Source: Nocardioides sp. Soil774
GTDB lineage: Bacteria; Actinomycetota; Actinomycetes; Propionibacteriales; Nocardioidaceae
DNA: 40,076 nucleotides
Assembly: GCF_001428125.1 (NCBI RefSeq)
Contig: NZ_LMSM01000010.1
Coordinates: forward strand, 283,525-323,600
Direction of reading: 5' to 3'
Below the pieces are notes generated by a model. The model was given only the letters and a program-made list of their open reading frames with translations, was not told the origin of the DNA and searched no databases. This document shows positions 27,826-35,359 of the stretch, piece by piece. Numbering within the stretch: position 1 is the stretch's first letter; each line of letters begins with the position of its first letter. Both the position numbers and the translations under genes were made by a program.

Positions 27826-29262
27826 GTGCGTTCCAAGTTCATTGCCCTGCTCGCCACCTGTGGCATCGCGGCCGCGCTGCTCGCGCCTGCCGTGGGCACC
27901 GCTGCGGCGGCGCCGGCCCCGGGCGGCGCTGCGACCGCGGCCTCCGCCGCGCCTGCCGCGCTGGCCGCGCGCAAGCCGGGGAGGCCCAACAAGAAGTGGA
28001 AGGTGCCGACCGGGGCGAAGTTCAACAACCCGATGGTGCCCAAGGACCGCTACGTGATCGAGCGCCACGTCCTGCGGGCCATCCGCAACACGCCCAAGGG
28101 CGAGAAGATCACCATCTCGGCCTACTCCCTCGACCGCCAGGTCTACGCCGACGAGCTGATCCGGGCCAAGAAGCGCGGGGTCAAGGTCAAGGTCCTGCTC
28201 AACGACCACCTCGTGCCCGGCGCCCAGGTGCGGATCCAGAGGGTGCTCGGCCACAACACCAAGAAGTCGAGCTTCCTCAAGCGCTGCGTGTCGGGCTGTC
28301 GTGCCGACGAGAACGAGTACAACAACCTGCACAGCAAGTTCTACCTGTTCTCGCGCACCGGCCGGAACCGCAACGTCGTGATGCTCGGCTCCTACAACAT
28401 GACGCTCAACGCCGTGCGCTGGCAGTGGAACGACCTCTACACCACCGTCGGCAAGAAGACCCTCTACGACCAGTTCATCGAGCTGTTCAACGACATGCGC
28501 CCCGACTGGGACAAGCGCCGCGCGACCTACGAGTTCTGCGACGGCGGCCGGGTGTGTCCCGCCGGCGACATGCAGAAGTACCACACGTTCGTGTTCCCGC
28601 GGCACACGACGCCGAGCAGCGACGTCGTGCTCGACATCCTCAACAACGTGCAGTGCGTCTACACCGACGCCGCCGGTGTGCAGAAGCGCACGCTGCTGCG
28701 CCTGTCGATGCATTCCATGCGCGGACGACGCGGCAACTACATCGCCGACAGGCTGCGCCAGCTCTACGCCGACGGCTGCAACCTGCGCGTCAACTACGGC
28801 CTGATGGGCTTCCACACCAAGCAGCACATCGGCGCACCGACCGCGCGTGGCCGCGTCCCGCTGCGCTCCACCGGGTTCAACCTGGTCGACGACCCGGTCA
28901 CCTCCACGTCGGAGGAGGAGACGCCCGAGAACATCGAGCGCTACACCCACCACAAGTACTTCGTGCTCAAGGGCTCCTACAAGGGCGTCGTGGACAGCAA
29001 CATCGTGTGGACCGGCTCGACCAACTGGTCGAGCCTGGGCACCCCGCAGGACGAGATCCTCTTCACGATGCACGGACGCCAGAACGTGCGCGACTACCTC
29101 GCCAACTTCGCCCTGATGTGGCAGGAGCCCTACAGCCGCGACGCCTACACCACGACGTACTCCTCGTGGCGCACGGCTGACGGCACCGTGGTCCGCAAGC
29201 CGATGGTGACGGTGGAGCCCGACGGCCTGCGCGGCGCCGGCCCCACCTGGGAGGACGACTGA
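27826..29262 (+). CDS. Exported phospholipase-D-like protein with non-canonical HxK motifs
   Basis: 478 residues from GTG at 27826, with GAGGGAG (27811-27817) 8 nt upstream. The signal peptide runs to about residue 30 (ALLAPAVGTAAAA). Two PLD repeats are present: H169-S-K171 with GSYN (188-191), and H375-H-K377 with GSTN (397-400). The aspartate of the classic HxKx4D motif is replaced by Ser and Lys respectively, while the catalytic His and Lys are kept. A phosphodiester-cleaving or transfer activity outside the cell is likely. It follows the sulfotransferase by 38 nt and may share its transcript. Confidence 0.85.
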   Translation: MRSKFIALLATCGIAAALLAPAVGTAAAAPAPGGAATAASAAPAALAARKPGRPNKKWKVPTGAKFNNPMVPKDRYVIERHVLRAIRNTPKGEKITISAYSLDRQVYADELIRAKKRGVKVKVLLNDHLVPGAQVRIQRVLGHNTKKSSFLKRCVSGCRADENEYNNLHSKFYLFSRTGRNRNVVMLGSYNMTLNAVRWQWNDLYTTVGKKTLYDQFIELFNDMRPDWDKRRATYEFCDGGRVCPAGDMQKYHTFVFPRHTTPSSDVVLDILNNVQCVYTDAAGVQKRTLLRLSMHSMRGRRGNYIADRLRQLYADGCNLRVNYGLMGFHTKQHIGAPTARGRVPLRSTGFNLVDDPVTSTSEEETPENIERYTHHKYFVLKGSYKGVVDSNIVWTGSTNWSSLGTPQDEILFTMHGRQNVRDYLANFALMWQEPYSRDAYTTTYSSWRTADGTVVRKPMVTVEPDGLRGAGPTWEDD

Positions 29263-29271
29263 TCGAGCGGG

Positions 29272-29889
29272 TCAGCCGTCCTGCTCGGCCGCGTCCTCGG
29301 CCGGCAGGAGGGACTCGGCCAGGCCGCGGACCGTCTCGAGGTCGGGGCCCTGCAGCACCACCGTGCTGCCCTTCAGGTCGTGCGCCAGCACGGTCGCGCC
29401 GTCGTGGTCCCACGCCGACCAGGTGCCGGTGCCCCAGTCGGTGAGGTCGACGTCGTCGGCGGGCGTGAGCTCGGCGTCGGCGGCGGGCGTGAGCTCGGCG
29501 TCGGCGAGCGCCTCGGCGCTCGTGCCGGGCAGCTGGTCGAGCACGACGTCGCCGGTCGGGGCGGTGAACTCCATGCGCCACCACTGCGGGTCGGCGGTGT
29601 AGCCGCCGCCGCGGGCGGTCCAGCCGTCGGGCAGGACGGTGGGCACCATGGTGATGAGCTTGTCGTCGACCGCGCGCAGCGCCGCCTTCTTGTAGCGCTC
29701 GCGCATCCTCGGCTCGGTGCCGAAGTCGATCGGCTCGACGGGCTCGGGTGTCGCCGTGCTGGGGGAGGAGCTCGACGTCGCGTCACCGCCCGGTTCGTCC
29801 GCGGAGGGGCCCGTCTCGTCGCCGCAACCGGCGGCGAGCAGCACGAGTGAGGCGGCGAGGGCGGGTGCGGTCGTACGAGTCGGTCGCAT
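29272..29889 (-). CDS. Putative lipoprotein, function unknown
   Basis: 205 residues. Lipoprotein signal peptide with Cys22 in LLAAGC, then an acidic Ser/Thr/Pro-rich linker and a globular domain (about 65-200) with VPTVLPDGWTARGGGYT and a terminal helix. It contains an 8-residue tandem duplication (DAELTPAA / DAELTPAD) from a 24-bp repeat. The ATG at 29889 fits the signal peptide; the frame extends upstream without coding character. It converges on the PLD gene with a 9-bp gap. Confidence 0.7.
   Translation of the reverse strand: MRPTRTTAPALAASLVLLAAGCGDETGPSADEPGGDATSSSSPSTATPEPVEPIDFGTEPRMRERYKKAALRAVDDKLITMVPTVLPDGWTARGGGYTADPQWWRMEFTAPTGDVVLDQLPGTSAEALADAELTPAADAELTPADDVDLTDWGTGTWSAWDHDGATVLAHDLKGSTVVLQGPDLETVRGLAESLLPAEDAAEQDG
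29461..29506 (-). repeat. 24-bp tandem repeat, about 2 copies, in lipoprotein gene
   Basis: GGGCGTGAGCTCGGCGTCGG occurs at 29461 and again at 29485, a period of 24 bp. It adds eight residues without changing frame. Confidence 0.9.
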
Positions 29890-30004
29890 GCCCCAGTCTC
29901 TCACGCACGTCGGTGTGACATCAGTCTCCGACGTGGGCCCTGCCCAGGTGAACGACCAGTAACTAGACTCCCGGACGTCCATCAGCGACCGCTCAGGAGC
30001 CCCC

Positions 30005-31201
30005 ATGCCTCGCCTCTGCCAGACCGACGGCCTCTCCGAGGACCAGACCGAGATCCTCAAGGCCGTGCGTCAGTTCGTGGACGAGCAGATCATCCCGGTG
30101 GCCCAGGAGCTCGAGCACGCCGACGAGTACCCGCAGGAGATCATCGACGGGCTCAAGGAGCTCGGCGTCTTCGGCCTGACCATCCCCGAGGAGTTCGGCG
30201 GGCTCGGCGAGTCGCTGCTGACCTACGCGCTCGTGGTCGAGGAGATCGCCCGCGGCTGGATGAGCGTCTCCGGCGTGATCAACACCCACTTCATCGTGGC
30301 CTACATGCTCATCCAGCACGGCACGGAGGAGCAGAAGCAGAAGTACCTCCCGCGCATGGCGACCGGTGAGGTCCGCGGCGCGTTCTCGATGTCCGAGCCG
30401 GGCCTCGGCTCGGACGTCTCGGCGGTGTCGACCAAGGCCACGCGCGCCGACGACGGGTCCTACAGCATCACCGGGCAGAAGATGTGGCTCACCAACGGCG
30501 CCACCTCGACCCTGGTCGCGGTGCTGACCAAGACCGACGAGGGTGCCGACTCGGTCTACAAGAACATGACGACCTTCCTCGTGGAGAAGGAGGCCGGCTT
30601 CGGCGAGACCGCCCAGGGCATCACCGTGCCGGGCAAGATCGACAAGATGGGCTACAAGGGCGTCGAGACGACCGAGCTCATCTTCGAGGGCCACGAGATC
30701 TCCGCCGACCAGGTGCTGGGCGGGGAGCCCGGCAAGGGCTTCTTCCAGATGATGGACGGCGTCGAGGTCGGGCGCGTCAACGTCGCCGCCCGCGCGTGCG
30801 GCCTGGCCTGGCGCGGCTTCGAGCTCGGCATCGCCTACGCCCAGCAGCGCAAGACCTTCGGCAAGGCCATCGCCGAGCACCAGGCGGTGCTGTTCCGCCT
30901 CGCCGAGATGGCCACCAAGGTCGAGGTCGCGCACACGATGATGGTGAAGGCCGCGCGTCTCAAGGACACCGGCCAGCGCATGGACGTCGAGGCCGGCATG
31001 GCCAAGATGGTCGCCAGCGAGTACGCCAACGAGGTCGTGGAGGACTCCTTCCGCATCCATGGCGGCTACGGCTACTCCAAGGAGTACGAGATCGAGCGGC
31101 TGATGCGCGAGGTCAAGTTCATGCTCATCGGCGAGGGCACCTCCGACATCCAGAAGATGATCATCGGCCGCAGCCTGCTCAAGGACTACCGGCTGCGCTG
31201 A
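30005..31201 (+). CDS. Acyl-CoA dehydrogenase, probably methylsuccinyl-CoA dehydrogenase
   Basis: 398 residues. It has the three-domain acyl-CoA dehydrogenase fold, with FAD-contact segments FSMSEPGLGSDVS and MWLTNG, signature segment IHGGYGYSKEYEIERLMREVK and catalytic base E377 in GEGTSDIQ. The sequence closely resembles, from memory, the acyl-CoA dehydrogenase in the Streptomyces ethylmalonyl-CoA gene cluster (methylsuccinyl-CoA to mesaconyl-CoA). The nearby mesaconyl-CoA hydratase-like gene supports this. CAGGAG precedes the ATG by 7 nt, so the transcript has a leader; TAGACT at 29965-29970 may be its -10. The exact substrate is inferred. Confidence 0.85.
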   Translation: MPRLCQTDGLSEDQTEILKAVRQFVDEQIIPVAQELEHADEYPQEIIDGLKELGVFGLTIPEEFGGLGESLLTYALVVEEIARGWMSVSGVINTHFIVAYMLIQHGTEEQKQKYLPRMATGEVRGAFSMSEPGLGSDVSAVSTKATRADDGSYSITGQKMWLTNGATSTLVAVLTKTDEGADSVYKNMTTFLVEKEAGFGETAQGITVPGKIDKMGYKGVETTELIFEGHEISADQVLGGEPGKGFFQMMDGVEVGRVNVAARACGLAWRGFELGIAYAQQRKTFGKAIAEHQAVLFRLAEMATKVEVAHTMMVKAARLKDTGQRMDVEAGMAKMVASEYANEVVEDSFRIHGGYGYSKEYEIERLMREVKFMLIGEGTSDIQKMIIGRSLLKDYRLR

Positions 31202-31243
31202 GCGCCCCTCGCGCGGCGGTCCCCGGCCCTAGACTCCGGGGCC

Positions 31244-32071
31244 ATGGACGGCATGCGCGCTCGAGACGCGGACCGCGACCGGTTCGTGGACCTCATCGAG
31301 GCGGCGTACGTCGACGGCCAGCTGGGCGCGGAGGACCGCGAGCTGCGGGTGACGCGCGCGCTGTCGGCGGAGACCGTCGACGAGCTGCGCTCCCTGACCC
31401 GCGACCTGCAGGCACCCGCCGGCGCGGTCGTGCCCGACGTCGCCGCCAGTCCTGCGCGACTCACCCTCCAGCTCGTCGCGTTCGTGGCGCTGGCGGTGCT
31501 GCTGCTGGGGGCGGGCGTGACGTCGCTGCTGGCGCTCGCCGGTGGCGGTGAGTCCGACTCGGCCACGTCCAGCGGCGTGGCCGTCGACGTCGGGTCTGCG
31601 CCCGCCGAGCCCGAGCTCGTGACATCGGCGCCCTTCCGGATGGAGGCCGCGCGAGTGCGCGCGTTCCTGCGCGCCTACGAGGCGGAGTTCGGCACCCTCG
31701 ACGCCTACGAGGTCGGCTTCTACCCCGCCCGCGTCGGCGTGCAGGTCCCGGTGCGGGGCTCGCGCCCGCGCTCCGAGCTCTGGTCCTTCGACGGCGGGTG
31801 GCGCCAGGACGCCGAGGCCGCCGCGGTCCGCCCGCCGAGCCCGGTGGTCGACCTCGGCGCGCTCGACGTACGCCGGCTCTTCGCCAACATCGCGGTGGCG
31901 AGGAAGACGCTCGGGGTGCAGGGCGGCAGGCTCAGCCACGTGCTGGTCGACACCTGGACCGACGGGCAGCCGACGGTCAACATCCACGTCTCCAACTCCT
32001 ACGGCGAGAGCGGCTACCTCAAGACCACGATGTCGGGCGACGTGGTCCGCGCCTTCCCCTACGACGGGTGA
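31244..32071 (+). CDS. DUF1707-domain single-pass membrane protein
   Basis: 275 residues. The first ~55 residues are a DUF1707 domain (MRARDADRDRFVDLIEAAYVDGQLGAEDRELRVTRAL...), a short actinobacterial cytoplasmic module. One membrane helix follows at about 74-98, then a Ser-rich linker and an extracytoplasmic domain (~125-275) of unknown fold. TAGACT at 31230-31235 is 8 nt before the ATG (leaderless). It sits between the dehydrogenase and hydratase genes but has no evident metabolic link to them. Confidence 0.75.
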   Translation: MDGMRARDADRDRFVDLIEAAYVDGQLGAEDRELRVTRALSAETVDELRSLTRDLQAPAGAVVPDVAASPARLTLQLVAFVALAVLLLGAGVTSLLALAGGGESDSATSSGVAVDVGSAPAEPELVTSAPFRMEAARVRAFLRAYEAEFGTLDAYEVGFYPARVGVQVPVRGSRPRSELWSFDGGWRQDAEAAAVRPPSPVVDLGALDVRRLFANIAVARKTLGVQGGRLSHVLVDTWTDGQPTVNIHVSNSYGESGYLKTTMSGDVVRAFPYDG

Positions 32072-32128
32072 CGCATCCCACGCGCTGACGGCCGCCCCAG
32101 CGGGCGCGGCTGCGGCACGATGTCGGGC

Positions 32129-33160
32129 ATGAAGACCAACGCCGGCAACTTCTTCGAGGACTTCACGCTCGGGCAGGTGATCGAGCACGCCACACCGCGC
32201 ACGATCACCGAGGGCGACCGCGCGCTCTACGGCGCGATCTACCCCACGCGCTTCGCGGTGCCGTCGTCGGCGCAGTTCGCCGCCTCCGTCGGTCTCGACC
32301 CGCACCCGGTCGAGGAGCTGGTCGGCTTCCACGTCGCCTTCGGCAAGACGGTGCCCGACGTCTCGCTCAACGCGGTGGCCAACCTCGGCTACGCCGAGTG
32401 CCGCTTCCACCTGCCCGTCGTGCCGGGCGACACGCTGCGCACCCGCTCGGAGGTCATCGGCCTCAAGGAGAACTCCAACGGCCGGACCGGCGTGGTCTGG
32501 GTGCGCTCGACCGCGACCAACCAGCGCGGGGAGGTCGCGATCGACTGGGCGCGCTGGGTGATGGTGCACAAGCGCGCTGCGGAGTCGCCCGCCCCCGAGG
32601 CCGTCGTCCCCGACCTCGCCGCGGCCGTCGCCGCCGAGGACCTCGTGGTGCCCGCCGGCCTCGACTTCTCGGCGTACGACGTGGTCGCCGCCGGCTCGCC
32701 GCACCTGATGGGTGACTACGAGGTGGGCGAGCGCATCGACCACGTCGACGGCGTGACGCTCACCGACGCCGAGCACATGATGGCCACCCGGCTGTGGCAG
32801 AACACCGCCAAGGTGCACTTCAACACCGACGCCCGTCCCGACGGCCGGCGGCTCGTCTACGGCGGCCACGTCATCTCGCTGGCCCGCGCCCTGTCGTTCA
32901 ACGGCCTGGCCAACGCGCAGCTGGTGGCGGCGATCAACGCCGGCGCGCACGTCGCGCCCGCCTTCGCCGGTGACACGGTGCACGCGTGGTCGGAGGTGCT
33001 CGACACCGCCGAGCTCGACGCCCCCGGTGTCGGGGCGCTGCGCCTGCGGCTGGTGGCGACCAAGGGCCGCGACGAGTCGATGACGCTGCGCGGCGAGGAC
33101 CAGAAGTACGCCGACGGCGTGCTGCTCGACCTGGACTACTGGGCGCTCGTGCCGCGCTGA
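32129..33160 (+). CDS. MaoC-family double-hotdog hydratase, mesaconyl-CoA hydratase-like
   Basis: 343 residues. Two hotdog-type halves. The N-terminus MKTNAGNFFEDFTLGQVIEHATPRTITEGDRALYGA and the segment FGKTVPDVSLNAVANLGYAECRF are those of mesaconyl-CoA (beta-methylmalyl-CoA) hydratases of the ethylmalonyl-CoA pathway, as I recall them. It would interconvert mesaconyl-CoA and beta-methylmalyl-CoA. The ATG at 32129 is preferred over 32120 because the conserved N-terminus begins there and CACGAT lies 7 nt upstream. Its 3' end overlaps the opposing sulfotransferase gene by 25 bp. Confidence 0.83.
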   Translation: MKTNAGNFFEDFTLGQVIEHATPRTITEGDRALYGAIYPTRFAVPSSAQFAASVGLDPHPVEELVGFHVAFGKTVPDVSLNAVANLGYAECRFHLPVVPGDTLRTRSEVIGLKENSNGRTGVVWVRSTATNQRGEVAIDWARWVMVHKRAAESPAPEAVVPDLAAAVAAEDLVVPAGLDFSAYDVVAAGSPHLMGDYEVGERIDHVDGVTLTDAEHMMATRLWQNTAKVHFNTDARPDGRRLVYGGHVISLARALSFNGLANAQLVAAINAGAHVAPAFAGDTVHAWSEVLDTAELDAPGVGALRLRLVATKGRDESMTLRGEDQKYADGVLLDLDYWALVPR

Positions 33161-34221
33161 GGCTCGCGCAGCGACCTCGCGATCGCCTCGAGCGCGTCGT
33201 GGAGGTCTGCGGGCGCGTCGAGGCCGAGCCGCGCGAGCACGGCCGTCGCGGCGACCAGCAGTTCGTCGTCGCCTGCCTCGTCGGGCGTCCGTCCCTCGCG
33301 GGGAGGCGGGGGGAGCAGGTCCTCGAGGTCGCCCACGACGTCGTAGCCACCGCTGCGGAGCTCGGCCACGACGGCCTCCGACCGTTCCCGGATCCAGCCG
33401 CGGTGCCGCTCGGGCACGACGTACGACTCGCCGGGCGCGACGCCGGCCAGCGCCTGCGGCACGAAGGTGCCCTTGACGTGGCGGGTGAGCGCCGGTGAGC
33501 GCTCCGCGCGCGGGACCAGCTCGTTGACCCGGCGCAGCAGCTCGGCCTCGACGAGCCCGAGCGAGTCGTTGGGGCGCTGCGCCTCGGTGGCGAGCCCGGT
33601 GGTGTCGAGGCCCAGGACCGCGGCGGTGCGCTGCCACAGCTCGTCACGCGGTGCACCCGGTGCGGGGACGACGACGAGGTGGACGCGGTGGGGCGGCACC
33701 CCCGACGACCACCGGGCGGCGATGGCGGGGACGTCCTGGTAGCGCCAGAACTTCTGGTCGTCCTCACCGCGGCGCACGGTGGCGAGGAAGCGTCGGTAGG
33801 GCTGGCGGGCACCCATCTTGACCCGTTGCTGCCACGCCGAGGGCAGCACCCGGCCGAGGTCGCGGGCGGTGAGGACCACGTGGACCTCCTCCGCGGCCGA
33901 GGACCCCTGGGCGAGTGCCGCAGCAGCCGCCGCGGGAGGGGAGTCGGCGAAGTGCTCGTTGCTGATGAGCACGTCGCCCGGCCACTCGCGGGTCTCGTCG
34001 ACCAGGCGCTGCCACGCGCTGCGCTCGCGCTCGCCGAGGGTCTCGACGACCGCGGTCATGCCCTTGACGACGGCCGCGGCTGTGAAGTGGTCGCGCCGGC
34101 CGCTGCCCGGGAGCAGGAGCCCGCGCTCGCGCAGCTCGTCGCGGTGTCGCCACCACAGGTCCTGCAGGTAGCTCGTGCCCGACTTCGCGGTGCCGACGTG
34201 GAGGAACACACGGCGAGCCAT
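33136..34221 (-). CDS. Sulfotransferase-family protein (second of two)
   Basis: 361 residues. It begins directly with strand RRVFLHVG and the phosphosulfate loop TAKSGTSYLQ (K13). The second PAPS region is VVLTARDLGRVLPSAWQQRVK. It shares its overall plan and several segments with the sulfotransferase at 26711, for example the LRERGLLLPGSGRRDHF stretch, so the two are paralogues. TAGGGT on the minus strand (34234-34229) is 7 nt before the ATG. It diverges from the methyltransferase across 35 bp, and its last 25 bp overlap the hydratase gene tail to tail. Confidence 0.82.
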   Translation of the reverse strand: MARRVFLHVGTAKSGTSYLQDLWWRHRDELRERGLLLPGSGRRDHFTAAAVVKGMTAVVETLGERERSAWQRLVDETREWPGDVLISNEHFADSPPAAAAAALAQGSSAAEEVHVVLTARDLGRVLPSAWQQRVKMGARQPYRRFLATVRRGEDDQKFWRYQDVPAIAARWSSGVPPHRVHLVVVPAPGAPRDELWQRTAAVLGLDTTGLATEAQRPNDSLGLVEAELLRRVNELVPRAERSPALTRHVKGTFVPQALAGVAPGESYVVPERHRGWIRERSEAVVAELRSGGYDVVGDLEDLLPPPPREGRTPDEAGDDELLVAATAVLARLGLDAPADLHDALEAIARSLREPQRGTSAQ

Positions 34222-34228
34222 GCGGGCG

Positions 34229-34250
34229 ACCCTACTGGGTGGGGCAGACT
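34229..34250. promoter_or_regulatory. Back-to-back leaderless promoters between sulfotransferase and methyltransferase
   Basis: Minus-strand TAGGGT (34234-34229) and plus-strand CAGACT (34245-34250) lie in a 35-bp intergenic gap, 7 and 6 nt from their respective start codons. Polymerases at the two sites would overlap, so the genes may be mutually exclusive or jointly regulated. Confidence 0.5.
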
Positions 34251-34256
34251 CGACCC

Positions 34257-35078
34257 GTGGCCTGGGATCGCGCGTTCTTCTACGACACCTACCCCCGGCT
34301 CGAGGAGGCCTTCGCCGCCCGCCTCGACGAGAGCCTGGCGCCGCGCGACCCCTCGATCCTGCTGCAGGTCGTGCGCGAGCTCGACCTCCCGCCCGACAGC
34401 CGGGTGGCCGACGTCGGCTGCGGCGAGGGCACCCACGCGTTCCGCCTCGCCACGCACTTCGGCCTGCGCGTGCTGGGCATCGACCCGGTGCAGCGCCACC
34501 TCGACCTCGCCCGCGCCGCGCGGCGCGACGTCGTGCCCGACATCGCCTCCCGGGTGGCGTTCGAGCGCGGCACCGCGACCGCGGTGCCCGCACACGACGG
34601 CTCCCTCGACCTCGTCTGGTGCCGTGACGTGATGGTCCACGTCGAGCACCCCGACGATGCGTTCGCGGAGTTCGCCCGGGTGCTGCGCCCCGGCGGCCAC
34701 GTGGTGGCGTACCAGGTCGTGGCCACCGACCTGATGCCCTCGCAGGAGGCCGGGTGGCTCTTCGAGGTGATGGGTGTGGTGCCCGCCAGCACCGACCCGC
34801 GGGTGCTCGACGAGGCGATCGCGCGCTCGGGGCTGGAGGTGGTCGACACCATCGACCTGGCTGCCGAGTGGGGGGAGTGGTCGCAGGAGCAGGAGGGCGC
34901 TGCAGGCCGGGCGCTGCTCCACCTGGCGCGGCTGCTGCGCGAGCCCGAGCGCTACCGCGCCGAGTTCGGCGACGCGGCGTACGACGTCATGCTCGGCGAC
35001 TGCCGCTGGCACGTCAGCCGGATGGAGGGCAAGCTCGCCGGACGCCTCGACGTGCTGCGCAAGCCGCGCCGTCGTTGA
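34257..35078 (+). CDS. Class I SAM-dependent methyltransferase
   Basis: 273 residues from GTG at 34257, chosen because CAGACT lies 6 nt upstream; an in-frame GTG at 34239 is possible. Motif I is VADVGCGEGTHAFRLA, followed by an acidic end of strand 2 (GIDPVQRHLDLA), LVWCRDVMVHVEHPDD and LRPGGHVVAYQVV. This is the ubiE/COQ5-like small-molecule methyltransferase layout. The acceptor is unknown. Its divergent pairing with a sulfotransferase echoes the LicD-methyltransferase plus sulfotransferase unit at 24908-27787. Confidence 0.85.
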   Translation: MAWDRAFFYDTYPRLEEAFAARLDESLAPRDPSILLQVVRELDLPPDSRVADVGCGEGTHAFRLATHFGLRVLGIDPVQRHLDLARAARRDVVPDIASRVAFERGTATAVPAHDGSLDLVWCRDVMVHVEHPDDAFAEFARVLRPGGHVVAYQVVATDLMPSQEAGWLFEVMGVVPASTDPRVLDEAIARSGLEVVDTIDLAAEWGEWSQEQEGAAGRALLHLARLLREPERYRAEFGDAAYDVMLGDCRWHVSRMEGKLAGRLDVLRKPRRR

Positions 35079-35158
35079 GCGATAACCCCTCGACCCCGTT
35101 GGCCGGGTTTGGCAGGGTGGCAGTCCGGACGCCCACAACCCCCACCCAGGAGGACCCC

Positions 35159-35344
35159 ATGGCCGACCAGGACCCCAACGCCGACCTGAAGGCGAAGATG
35201 CGCGAGGCCCTCGACCGCAAGAAGGGCCACCTGCACCCCGACGACACCGCCGGGTCGCGCGAGAAGGCGCACGGCTCGGAGGTCAACGACAAGAACGTCG
35301 CCAAGCCGATGCACCGCCGCAAGGCCGGTGGCGGCGGGGTCTGA
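35159..35344 (+). CDS. Small DUF5302-family protein
   Basis: 61 residues, highly charged (MADQDPNADLKAKMREALDRKKGHLHPDD ... KPMHRRKAGGGGV) and probably disordered. It matches the small actinobacterial DUF5302 family, of unknown function. A strong AGGAGG (35148-35153) lies 5 nt before the ATG, a contrast with the many leaderless genes around it, so it is probably well translated. Confidence 0.75.
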   Translation: MADQDPNADLKAKMREALDRKKGHLHPDDTAGSREKAHGSEVNDKNVAKPMHRRKAGGGGV

Positions 35345-35359
35345 CCCTCTGCCCGTCGC

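Noticed and set aside
21785..29262. Biosynthetic gene cluster or phage-defence island
   Set aside because: No polyketide or NRPS modules, toxin-antitoxin pairs, integrase or defence-type ATPases are present; the exported and sugar-modifying enzymes fit envelope work better.
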